This document shows positions 24,731 to 31,762 of a stretch of 64,000 bases of DNA, piece after piece. Location: the NCBI RefSeq assembly GCF_029537395.1, contig NZ_CP120677.1:1426001-1490000 (forward strand). Direction: 5' to 3'. A model generated the notes under the pieces. That model was not told where the DNA came from. It saw only the letters and a program-made list of their open reading frames with translations, and did not search any database. The position numbers were made by a program, and so were the translations under genes. Within the stretch, counting starts at the first letter, position 1. Every line of letters begins with the position of its first letter. Source of the DNA: Tissierella sp. Yu-01. GTDB lineage: Bacteria; Bacillota; Clostridia; Tissierellales; Tissierellaceae.

Positions 24731-24912
24731 ATATCATTTAATGTAGCTACTGCTCTATTGTTTGGCATAGACCATCTTTGACTTAAATATCTCATGCCTG
24801 CTGATAGTTCACCATCAGCACCACCAAATTGCTCTATTATCATTGCAGCTAATGTCGGGTTAGTTGTATCAACTCTTATTGGGTATTGTAATTTTTTCTC
24901 ATATATCCACAT
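24694..24912 (-). pseudogene. cotJC: cotJC 5' part, interrupted by prophage
   Basis: CotJC is a manganese-catalase-like spore coat protein of about 190-200 residues. Here only 66 native-like N-terminal residues remain (MWIYEKKLQYPIRVDTTNPT, then IEQFGGADGELSAGMRYLSQR, then ATLNDIGTEE). Seven foreign residues and a stop follow. The break falls in the metal-site motif GTEE(L)AHxE, so the stub cannot be active. The start ATG 24912 has GGAGG and sits 10 bp after cotJB. The 3' part is expected at the left prophage end. Excision in the mother cell would restore the gene. Confidence 0.9.
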
Positions 24913-24922
24913 AATTATCCTC

Positions 24923-25183
24923 CTAACAATTATTAAATTCCATATCCCATGGCCATGGGTCATTTATATAAGACCAAGGATATCTACTCATTCCTTGATT
25001 TGTAAGAGGACCATATCGAGCCTGATACATTTCCTTTAACTGTGCATATTGACTAGACGAATTATTATGAAGCCTTAAGGCTCTCTCATCATTTGGATGA
25101 GTATTTAGATATAATGCAGTTTCAATTAAAACAAATGAAACTTCCATTAACTCAACTAGCATATTCATTTGTTCTCTATCCAT
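24923..25183 (-). CDS. cotJB: Spore coat protein CotJB
   Basis: 86 residues. The family pattern is clear: SFVLIETALYLNTHPNDERA, then YGPLTNQG and the aromatic end WSYINDPWPWDMEF. In B. subtilis CotJB helps place CotJA and CotJC in the coat. ATG 25183 follows GGAGGTAGATATT inside the cotJA end. The intact operon order cotJA-cotJB-cotJC is kept, with only cotJC broken. Confidence 0.93.
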   Translation of the reverse strand: MDREQMNMLVELMEVSFVLIETALYLNTHPNDERALRLHNNSSSQYAQLKEMYQARYGPLTNQGMSRYPWSYINDPWPWDMEFNNC

Positions 25184-25358
25184 AATATCTACCTCCACAT
25201 TTTTCTCTATCTTTAGGAACGTAAGGCATATATAGTTCTGGGAATAGAGTTCCTTTTCTTAAAGCTTCTCTTTGACTAAAAACTTGATTCATTATTTGAA
25301 ATGGAACATAGGCTCTTGCTAATTCTTTGTTTCTGTTCATATCATCATATTCACTCAT
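25176..25358 (-). CDS. cotJA: Spore coat-associated protein CotJA
   Basis: 60 residues with the conserved LARAYVPFQ and TLFPELYMPYVPKD segments. It is the first gene of the cotJ operon, expressed in the mother cell (sigma E in B. subtilis). AAAGGAGGAAAACT precedes ATG. No convincing sigma E promoter could be fixed by eye in the 240 bp upstream shared with the SASP gene. Confidence 0.92.
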   Translation of the reverse strand: MSEYDDMNRNKELARAYVPFQIMNQVFSQREALRKGTLFPELYMPYVPKDREKCGGRYYG

Positions 25359-25539
25359 AGTTTTCCTCCTTTAAGATTACTTACTACATAATACGTGGAT
25401 TCAAAAAAAGAGTGTCTAATAAATATCTATATATTGGATATATTAGCTTTAATACTAATTTAAAAATAAAATTTAATTTTTTTAAATTGTAGAATTTTGC
25501 CTTTACTTGAAATCAAATTAAAATCTGCATATTTTTACA

Positions 25540-25569
25540 TGATTAATCTATTAACTTCTACACATAATA
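25540..25569 (+). promoter_or_regulatory. Candidate sigma G promoter of SASP gene
   Basis: TGATTA (25540-25545), 17-bp spacer, CATAATA (25563-25569). This resembles the forespore sigma G pattern and stands about 47 bp before the SASP start codon. Confidence 0.4.
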
Positions 25570-25615
25570 CTATTAGACAAACCAAATAACATAAATTTTG
25601 AAAGGAGATATTAAA

Positions 25616-25852
25616 ATGGCAAGTAACAATAACAATAATAGTAATAGAATAGTAGTACCAGCAGCTCGTCAAGCATTAGATCAAATGAAATTGGAAATAG
25701 CAAATGAATTGGGTTTAGCAAATTATGATTCACTAGATAAAGGAAATCTCCCTTCTAGACAAAATGGCTACGTTGGTGGATATATGACAAAAAGATTAGT
25801 TGAAATGGCTCAACAAAGCATGAGTGGTGGAGGAGGAACTCCAACTTTATAG
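25616..25852 (+). CDS. Alpha/beta-type small acid-soluble spore protein
   Basis: 78 residues. The family core is present: ARQALDQMKLEIANELGL with the Glu-Ile cleavage region for the Gpr protease, then LPSRQNGYVGGYMTKRLVEM. It coats and protects spore DNA and feeds germination as an amino acid source. Asn-rich N-terminus, Gly-rich end. AAAGGAGATATTAAA precedes ATG 25616. A terminator follows. Confidence 0.97.
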   Translation: MASNNNNNSNRIVVPAARQALDQMKLEIANELGLANYDSLDKGNLPSRQNGYVGGYMTKRLVEMAQQSMSGGGGTPTL

Positions 25853-25863
25853 TAGTATCAAAA

Positions 25864-25893
25864 AAAGATAGGTCTTAAAAACGACCTATCTTT
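25864..25893 (+). terminator. Terminator after SASP gene
   Basis: AAAGATAGGTC and GACCTATCTTT form an 11-bp stem with an 8-nt loop, 12 bp after the SASP stop. Confidence 0.85.
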
Positions 25894-26026
25894 CTTATAT
25901 TTAAATTAATTTTCATGTATCTTTTTCTCAATTCTTTATCAAATAAATATAATTCACTTCTCCTAATTCATATTCAAAAACCTCAACAAATGAGCTATAA
26001 TCATTTTTGGCTCTGAAATAGCCTGT

Positions 26027-26740
26027 TTATTCCATTAGAATTATACCAAGACTTTCATAGATGTCTTTAGATACCTTATCAGTTAGAGGTATATTATTGT
26101 CATTTAAGTAATCAATAAGACCTTTTTTCATAGTTTCTCCGTATATTCCATCTAATGTCCCCTCATAATAACCTATTGAAGCTAATCTCTTTTGTACTTC
26201 TAATACATCTGCACCTCTGTCACCAGGTATTAAATCTCTATAACCATATCCAAATGGACCATAATAACCGTTGGTGATAACAACAATCGTCCCTACACCC
26301 ACTCTTTCATACAGGTCTTCAATATCGTTGTTTCTCATACGAATACACCCGGCTGATGCATTAAATCCTATTGAACCAGGTTTGTTTGTTCCATGTATTC
26401 CATATATACCCCAGGGGACATTTAGTCCCATCCATCTGGAGCCAAAGCCTTGCCCCCACTTTCCCATATCGGCAATTTCATATGTACCAAGTGGTGTTGG
26501 AGAACTAGGTTTACCAGTTGCAACAGGATATTTTTTCAAGACTTGTTTACTTTCTCTATCTATTAAATGAAGTAATTTATTATCCACTTCTACATGTATA
26601 ATAAAACTTGTATTTTTAGATTTAAAATACACATTCAAGTATCTTTTTTTAAGATTTCCATTGCTAAGAATAAAATGCCCAATAAGAATGAAAAGTGTAA
26701 CTAATATTAGTAAAATAACAATATATCTATGGCGTTTCAC
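26027..26740 (-). CDS. L,D-transpeptidase (YkuD) with peptidoglycan-binding domain
   Basis: 237 residues: an N-terminal membrane anchor (IVILLILVTLFILIGHFIL), a YkuD catalytic domain about 50-165 with GIHGTNKPGSIG and the active-site SAGCIRMRN (Cys nucleophile), and a C-terminal peptidoglycan-binding repeat (GDRGADVLEVQKRLASIGYY, then LDGIYGE). It would make 3-3 cross-links or attach proteins in the cell wall, outside the membrane. The gene stands alone next to spore genes, so a role in spore cortex is possible but unproven. Confidence 0.93.
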   Translation of the reverse strand: MKRHRYIVILLILVTLFILIGHFILSNGNLKKRYLNVYFKSKNTSFIIHVEVDNKLLHLIDRESKQVLKKYPVATGKPSSPTPLGTYEIADMGKWGQGFGSRWMGLNVPWGIYGIHGTNKPGSIGFNASAGCIRMRNNDIEDLYERVGVGTIVVITNGYYGPFGYGYRDLIPGDRGADVLEVQKRLASIGYYEGTLDGIYGETMKKGLIDYLNDNNIPLTDKVSKDIYESLGIILME

Positions 26741-27077
26741 AATATCCCTCCTCCATAATTTATATGCAGAAGAGATTATAATTAATCTGAATTATGTATA
26801 AATAAGATATACTTAATAATAAGTTTAGAGGGGAAAATTTGCCACAAAAAAAGCTGTATCAATTGATACACCTATTATAATAATAACCTATATATTTTAC
26901 ATTTTGGTGAAGTTGTAAAAATTTACTACTAAATAAGGATAGTTAAATAAACTATCCTTATTATAACTAAAAAAGTTTTAATTTAAATTATAAGTAATTT
27001 TAAATCATTAGTAAATAAAAAATATATTTTATGTAAACATAATTTTATATGGCTTCTATTTTAATAAAGTTATTTTA
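26741..27077. other. AT-rich intergenic region with two inverted repeats
   Basis: No gene is seen. It holds the perfect 16-bp palindrome TGTATCAATTGATACA (26855-26870), which may be an operator, and a 13-bp stem AATAAGGATAGTT / AACTATCCTTATT (26932-26962, 5-nt loop) that could end the minus-strand gene at 27,078, although its T-run is poor. Confidence 0.5.
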
Positions 27078-27362
27078 TTATAATTCAGGTTCATATATCT
27101 CATATACACTATAAATAGATAAATCTGACATTGATAAAAGTTTAATTATTTTAGGTATTTTTTGCACATCTACTTGTAACTCTACACCATTATATTTGTA
27201 TACTATATCAGTAATATCTAATAAATCAGAGTTATTAAGTACTTTTACCAATTTATCTTCTACAGCTGGTACATTCATATCCCCAATTAAGAAAAACATG
27301 TTTTTCTTCTGTTGAGTAAAATCTTGAGGATTAATTCTATTAATCAATAATGTTTTATTCAT
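27078..27362 (-). CDS. Hypothetical protein (94 aa)
   Basis: ATG 27362 follows AAGGAGCTCTAATAATT. The alpha/beta product has DMNVPAVEDKLVKVLNNSDL and YKYNGVELQVDVQKIPKIIK, and an acidic end. The pattern of alternating strands and helices recalls small ferredoxin-like or ACT-like folds, but no family is recognised. It is a monocistronic gene beside the divergent Crp-type regulator. Confidence 0.55.
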   Translation of the reverse strand: MNKTLLINRINPQDFTQQKKNMFFLIGDMNVPAVEDKLVKVLNNSDLLDITDIVYKYNGVELQVDVQKIPKIIKLLSMSDLSIYSVYEIYEPEL

Positions 27363-27510
27363 AATTATTAGAGCTCCTTATTAAAACTTTGTTAACATAA
27401 TAAATTTACCCAACTTTTTGGATATCAAACTTATTTTTTCAAAAATGTTTAGTTTTATATTTTTTAGGTAGTTATAATATAATAATACACATATTAATTT
27501 GGAGGTTTTC

Positions 27511-28191
27511 ATGGAAGCTTACATAGACAGTTTACTTAAATGCGTTTTGTTTAAAGATATGAATAAAGATGAAGTTAATCTGGTTTTAAAGAATATTCCT
27601 AATAATATTCAAAATTATAATAGTGAAGACACTATTGCCATAGAAGGTGAAAGCTGCGATAATTTAGGAATAATTTTAACTGGAAATATTGAAATTCATA
27701 AATCCTTTGCTTCAGGTAAATTGGTTACAATAAATCACTTTGAAGCCGGAAATATTTTCGGTGAAGCTTTGGTATTTTCAGGAAAACATCAATATCCAGC
27801 TACTATTATTTCGTCAAATCCATCATCTTTAATGTTTATATCAAGAGATGACATTGTTAAACTTATGACGCTTGATACTAGAATCCTAAATAACTTTATG
27901 GGTGTTTTATCCAATAGGATATTGATGTTAAATCAAAGATTGACTAACTTAACCCTGGATACATTAAGAAAAAAAATATCTAATATTATTCTACTAGAAT
28001 ACAACAAGCAAAAATCAAAATATATAACCTTACCATATAGCCGAAAGAAAATGGCAGAAATGCTTAATATACCAAGACCTTCATTGTCAAGGGAACTATC
28101 TAATATGAAGGATGACGGATTAATTGATTTCTATAAAAATAGAATTAAAATTTTAGATATAAAAGGTTTAGAGGATTCATTATCCAAATAA
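27511..28191 (+). CDS. Crp/Fnr family transcription regulator
   Basis: 226 residues. The cyclic-nucleotide-binding fold covers about 15-130 (EGESCDNLGIILTGNIEIHK, then NHFEAGNIFGEALVFSG), and the winged helix-turn-helix about 165-215 (YSRKKMAEMLNIPRPSLSRE). No Cys cluster is present, so it is not an iron-sulfur Fnr. It lies 130 bp upstream of the yedE operon in the same direction and may control it. ATG 27511 is preferred, with GGAGG upstream. Confidence 0.88.
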   Translation: MEAYIDSLLKCVLFKDMNKDEVNLVLKNIPNNIQNYNSEDTIAIEGESCDNLGIILTGNIEIHKSFASGKLVTINHFEAGNIFGEALVFSGKHQYPATIISSNPSSLMFISRDDIVKLMTLDTRILNNFMGVLSNRILMLNQRLTNLTLDTLRKKISNIILLEYNKQKSKYITLPYSRKKMAEMLNIPRPSLSRELSNMKDDGLIDFYKNRIKILDIKGLEDSLSK

Positions 28192-28270
28192 TATAAAAAT
28201 CTATATATCGTTATAAATTTAACTTATATTAAATTTTCCAGTATTAGAAAAATCAATTTAAATAATTCCT

Positions 28271-28312
28271 CTTAATTGTATATACTGAAGTTAGCAATTA
28301 CATACAATTAAG
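28271..28312 (+). promoter_or_regulatory. 11-bp inverted repeat over yedE leader
   Basis: CTTAATTGTAT (28271-28281) and ATACAATTAAG (28302-28312) are perfect inverse copies around a TATACT (-10-like). The right arm touches the AAGGGGG ribosome binding site. It may be a regulator site or an RNA hairpin that hides the ribosome binding site. Confidence 0.5.
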
Positions 28313-28323
28313 GGGGTTTTTTT

Positions 28324-29421
28324 ATGGGCAGTAAACGAAAAATGTTTATCACTGGTGGCATCATTGGAATTGTAGCTGCAATTCTTATGAAGTTTGGTAA
28401 CCCTGGAAATATGGGTATGTGTATAGCATGTTTCTGGAGAGATATTGCAGGGGCACTTGGCTTACATAGGGCTGCAGTAGTTCAGTACATAAGACCAGAG
28501 ATTATAGGTATTATCTTTGGCGCTTTTATAATTTCTTATTTAACAGGGGACTTCAAGGTAAGAGGTGGATCATCTCCTCTTATAAGATTTGTTTTTGGGT
28601 TCTTTCTAATGATTGGAGCCTTAGTGTTTTTAGGATGTCCTTTAAGAATGATTATTAGGCTTGCCAATGGCGATTTAAATGCATTAGTTGGATTAGTTGG
28701 GTATGTATTTGGTATCTTTATTGGAGTACAGTTTCTTAAAAAAGGATATTCCCTTGGTAAAAACTACGAGCAATCTAAAGTTGCAGGATTTTTCTTTCCT
28801 ATCTTTGCATTAGTTTTACTTATTTTTTTAGTAGTTAGACCTGCATTCATATTATTCAGTACAGAAGGTCCTGGCTCAATGGGCGCTCCAGTTATACTTT
28901 CATTGGCTTTAGGTGCAGTTGTAGGTGTTTGTCTACAAAGAAGCAGAATTTGTACAGCTGGTGGTTTTAGAGATTTAATACTAATTAAGGATTCCCATTT
29001 TCTATGGGGTATATTAGGAATATTTGTATTTACACTAATAGGTAATTTAATTCTTAATTTTAACAAGTTTAATCTAGGGTTTATTGAACAACCTATAGCA
29101 CATAATGACTTCTTATTTAACTTCCTAGGTATGACTCTTGTTGGACTATGTTCAGTACTTCTTGGTGGATGTCCAATAAGACAAACAATTTTAGCTAGTC
29201 AAGGGGACACTGATGCAGGCATAACAGTTATTGGTTTAATCGTTGGTGCTGCTTTTGCTCACAATTTTGGTTTAGCAGCAAGTGGTACTGGGGTTCCTGT
29301 TAATGGTAAAATTGCTGTTATTATTGGCATTGTCTTTGTTTTATTTGTGGCCTACGGGATAGTTTTAGGTAATAATAAAAAAGTAAGTAAAGATGCAAAG
29401 GGGGTATCAGCAAATGTCTAA
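28324..29421 (+). CDS. yedE: YedE-type sulfur/selenium membrane transporter
   Basis: 365 residues with about ten membrane helices and two YeeE/YedE repeats. The conserved Cys-containing motifs LGCPLRM (first half) and GGCPIRQ (second half) and RSRICTAGGFRD are present. Members move thiosulfate-like sulfur or are linked to selenium metabolism when next to TusA- and DUF3343-type genes, as here. TusA begins before this gene ends, so transport is coupled to a cytosolic sulfur/selenium carrier. Substrate not provable from sequence. Confidence 0.85.
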   Translation: MGSKRKMFITGGIIGIVAAILMKFGNPGNMGMCIACFWRDIAGALGLHRAAVVQYIRPEIIGIIFGAFIISYLTGDFKVRGGSSPLIRFVFGFFLMIGALVFLGCPLRMIIRLANGDLNALVGLVGYVFGIFIGVQFLKKGYSLGKNYEQSKVAGFFFPIFALVLLIFLVVRPAFILFSTEGPGSMGAPVILSLALGAVVGVCLQRSRICTAGGFRDLILIKDSHFLWGILGIFVFTLIGNLILNFNKFNLGFIEQPIAHNDFLFNFLGMTLVGLCSVLLGGCPIRQTILASQGDTDAGITVIGLIVGAAFAHNFGLAASGTGVPVNGKIAVIIGIVFVLFVAYGIVLGNNKKVSKDAKGVSANV

Positions 29422-29623
29422 GATTATAGACGCTAGAGGAAGATCTTGTCCAGAACCAGTAATCATGACTAAAAATGCACTAGATACTGAAAATGAAGGT
29501 ATCAAAGTATTAGTCGATACTAATGTTGCTGTTGAAAATATTACACGTTTTGCTGAGGGTAAAGGTTATAAGGTAGAAGTTACAGAAAATAGTGATGACT
29601 ACGAAATAAATATTATCAGGTAG
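29414..29623 (+). CDS. TusA-family sulfur/selenium carrier
   Basis: 69 residues: DARGRSCPEPVIMTKNALDT holds the active CPxP cysteine that carries persulfide or perselenide. A two-layer alpha/beta fold is expected. ATG 29414 follows AAAGGGGGTATCAGCAA and overlaps the yedE end by 8 bp, so translation is coupled. Confidence 0.92.
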   Translation: MSKIIDARGRSCPEPVIMTKNALDTENEGIKVLVDTNVAVENITRFAEGKGYKVEVTENSDDYEINIIR

Positions 29624-29627
29624 ATTT

Positions 29628-29903
29628 ATGGAAGACATATTTTGTGTAGTGACATTCGAAATTACTCAGCATGCTTTGATATTTGAAAAATATTTGAAGG
29701 ATAATAATTTGTATGTAAAATTAATGCCAGTACCAAGGCAACTTAGTACAAGCTGTGGAATTGCAGCTTATGTAAATTGTGACGAAAAAGATTCTATCTC
29801 AGCATTATGTAAAGATAAAAGCATCATTATAGGTGAATTCCATGAACTAAAAACTAATAAAAAAAATTTATGGTTTATGAAACATCTCAAAAGTAAGACT
29901 TAA
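29628..29903 (+). CDS. DUF3343 putative Se/S carrier protein
   Basis: 91 residues. FEITQHALIFEKYLKDNN, MPVPRQLSTSCGIAAY with a conserved Cys, and a basic end. DUF3343 proteins occur with YedE and TusA/YedF genes in anaerobes and are thought to handle sulfur or selenium. It is the third gene of the operon and starts 4 bp after tusA. A terminator follows. Confidence 0.82.
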   Translation: MEDIFCVVTFEITQHALIFEKYLKDNNLYVKLMPVPRQLSTSCGIAAYVNCDEKDSISALCKDKSIIIGEFHELKTNKKNLWFMKHLKSKT

Positions 29904-29919
29904 TTGTCTTACTTTTTTT
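29889..29919 (+). terminator. Terminator of the yedE-tusA-DUF3343 operon
   Basis: AAAAGTAAGAC and GTCTTACTTTT form an 11-bp stem with a 6-nt loop and T-run, overlapping the DUF3343 stop codon. Confidence 0.88.
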
Positions 29920-30065
29920 ATTTTTAAATAATAAAACTAGATTTATTTAAACTAATAGTGTATCATATTCATTGGTTACAACGAAACCAATTTTTGATTG
30001 TAATCAGGCTAGCGTGAGATTGCTATGCAATTTCTATTGCTTAAATTAAGGAGGTTCTATATTAG

Positions 30066-31454
30066 ATGAAATATGATGTGATTATAATCGGGGCTGGCCC
30101 ATGTGGTATATTTACAGCTTTGGAAATGAAAAAAATCAATCCTGATACTTCAATTTTATTATTGGAAAAGGGAAATTCCATTAAAAAGAGAATCTGTCCA
30201 AAGAGAAAAACAGGTGTATGTGTAGGCTGTAAGCCTTGTAATATAACTACGGGATTTGCTGGTGCAGGAGCATATTCTGATGGAAAACTATCTCTATCCC
30301 CAGATGTAGGGGGTAACCTTCCACAGTACTTAGGCTATGATGAAACGCAAAAGCTCATAAATTATGTTGATGATATTTATTTACAATTTGGTGCAGATGA
30401 TGTCATCTATGGAGTAGATAAAAAAGAAGAAATTAGAAACATAAGAAGAAAAGCTATTAATGCAAATTTAAAACTTGTTGAATGCCCTATTAGACATATG
30501 GGTACTGAAGAGGGATACAATATATACTCTAGAATTCAAGGTCATTTAGAACAGCTAGGCGTAGAATTGAAATTTAGAAATCCTGTAAAAAATATTATTA
30601 TAGATGAGAATAATACTATTAAAGGTGTAATAGCTGATCAAGAGTATTATTCCGATAAGGTTGTTGTAGCAGTAGGACGTGAAGGTTCAGATTGGCTTAA
30701 GGATTTATGTACAGAACATGATATTCTTACTACTACAGGAGATGTAGATATTGGTGTTAGAGTAGAGACTAGAAATGAAATAATGGAAGAATTAAATAAT
30801 GCCATGTATGAAAGTAAACTTATATATTATACTCATACATTTGATGATAAGGTAAGGACCTTTTGCTCAAATCCTGGTGGAGAAGTTTCAACAGAATACT
30901 ATGATGACAATTTGGCAGTTGTAAATGGCCATAGCTATAAATCAGATGAATTTAAATCAGATAATACAAATTTTTCAATTTTAGTTACTAAGCATTTTAC
31001 TAAACCTTTTAACTCCCCTATTGAATATGGAAAACATATTGCACAGCTTGGAAATATGTTATCTGGAAATAAGGTATTGGTACAAAGATATGGCGATTTT
31101 AAAAGAGGTAGAAGAACAACAGAAGAAAGATTGATGAGAAACAACATTATTCCAACTCTAAAAGATGCAGTACCTGGAGATTTAAGTTTAGTACTACCAT
31201 ATAGAATATTAAAAGGCATTGATGAAATGATAATTGCTCATGATCAAGTAACTCCGGGACTTGCCAGTGATGAAACTCTACTTTATGGTGTTGAGGTGAA
31301 ATTTTACTCTAATAAAGTCATTGTGGATAAGGACTTCCAAACAAATATCAAAGGCTTATATGCAGGTGGAGATGGAGCAGGACTAACAAGAGGTTTAATG
31401 CAAGCCAGCGTAAACGGAGTGGTTTTGGCAAAAATTTTAACAAATGGAAAATAA
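30066..31454 (+). CDS. FAD-dependent dehydrogenase of the COG2509 type
   Basis: 462 residues. The N-terminal Rossmann motif IIGAGPCGIFTALEMKK binds FAD. A Cys-rich stretch ICPKRKTGVCVGCKPC and FAGAGAYSDGKLSLSP is typical of this family. The C-terminal GLYAGGDGAGLTRGLMQASV closes the FAD site. The substrate is unknown, and family members are often called uncharacterised FAD-dependent dehydrogenases. AAGGAGGTTCTATATTAG precedes ATG. The gene is monocistronic, with a hairpin (ATTGGTT/AACCAAT) at about 29,973-29,993 upstream. Confidence 0.88.
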   Translation: MKYDVIIIGAGPCGIFTALEMKKINPDTSILLLEKGNSIKKRICPKRKTGVCVGCKPCNITTGFAGAGAYSDGKLSLSPDVGGNLPQYLGYDETQKLINYVDDIYLQFGADDVIYGVDKKEEIRNIRRKAINANLKLVECPIRHMGTEEGYNIYSRIQGHLEQLGVELKFRNPVKNIIIDENNTIKGVIADQEYYSDKVVVAVGREGSDWLKDLCTEHDILTTTGDVDIGVRVETRNEIMEELNNAMYESKLIYYTHTFDDKVRTFCSNPGGEVSTEYYDDNLAVVNGHSYKSDEFKSDNTNFSILVTKHFTKPFNSPIEYGKHIAQLGNMLSGNKVLVQRYGDFKRGRRTTEERLMRNNIIPTLKDAVPGDLSLVLPYRILKGIDEMIIAHDQVTPGLASDETLLYGVEVKFYSNKVIVDKDFQTNIKGLYAGGDGAGLTRGLMQASVNGVVLAKILTNGK

Positions 31455-31457
31455 TTG

Positions 31458-31486
31458 TTGACAAATGATTATTATCTTAATACAAT
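31458..31486 (+). promoter_or_regulatory. Strong sigmaA promoter of the exporter leader
   Basis: TTGACA (31458-31463), 17-bp spacer, TACAAT (31481-31486). It is almost consensus and stands 36 bp before the leader peptide start. Confidence 0.9.
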
Positions 31487-31521
31487 TATATTGTTGAATA
31501 TTAAGAAAGGAGGTCGTGAAT

Positions 31522-31599
31522 ATGTTAAAGATAAATAAGATTAAATTAAGAAGCGTTAAAAATACAAAAACACGGCCTATGATTAATGTTCTAAAATAA
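31522..31599 (+). CDS. 25-residue leader peptide upstream of ABC exporter
   Basis: ATG 31522 follows GAAAGGAGGTCGTGA. The product is very basic (MLKINKIKLRSVKNTKTRPM and five more residues) with no transporter-like part. Its last codons contain CCTATGATTAATGTT, which can pair with the first terminator. It is comparable in place and likely role, not in sequence, to B. subtilis BmrB, whose translation controls bmrCD by attenuation. Confidence 0.75.
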   Translation: MLKINKIKLRSVKNTKTRPMINVLK

Positions 31600-31616
31600 G
31601 CTAACATTACCATAGG
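31576..31616 (+). promoter_or_regulatory. Antiterminator helix within the leader
   Basis: CCTATGATTAATGTT (31576-31590) pairs with AACATTACCATAGG (31603-31616) in 13 base pairs with one bulge. This uses the 5' arm of terminator 1. A ribosome reaching the leader stop covers the left strand and frees the terminator. A ribosome stalled earlier would let this helix form and permit read-through. Confidence 0.75.
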
Positions 31617-31637
31617 TTATATACCTATGGTTTTTTT
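31609..31637 (+). terminator. Leader terminator 1
   Basis: ACCATAGGT and ACCTATGGT form a perfect 9-bp stem with a 5-nt loop, followed by seven T. It lies 10 bp after the leader stop codon and upstream of both transporter genes. Confidence 0.9.
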
Positions 31638-31677
31638 GTCTCTAAATGCTATACTTTTTTGACTATAAATTTATCCT

Positions 31678-31712
31678 AAAACCATAGGTTGTGTGTTACC
31701 TATGGTTTTTTT
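31678..31712 (+). terminator. Leader terminator 2
   Basis: AAAACCATAGGT and ACCTATGGTTTT form a 12-bp stem with an 8-nt loop and T-run. Its 5' arm is identical to that of terminator 1, so the free 3' arm of terminator 1 (31623-31631) could pair with it and block terminator 2 in turn. Confidence 0.88.
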
Positions 31713-31762
31713 ATGACCTATTTGGCTAATGTAGCCGACTTATTGACAAAAGGAGGGATATC

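Noticed and set aside
24694-24963. Full 89-residue open frame as a gene
   Set aside because: The first 17 codons read cotJB end sequence. The real cotJC start is ATG 24912 with GGAGG, and the last seven residues are phage-derived.
29971-30055. Riboswitch before the COG2509 flavoprotein gene
   Set aside because: A small hairpin and AT-rich sequence are seen, but no known aptamer core could be recognised.
31737-31762. Second promoter (TTGACA at 31744) for the exporter genes
   Set aside because: No -10 element fits at 16-18 bp before the start codon. The motif overlaps the ribosome binding region.
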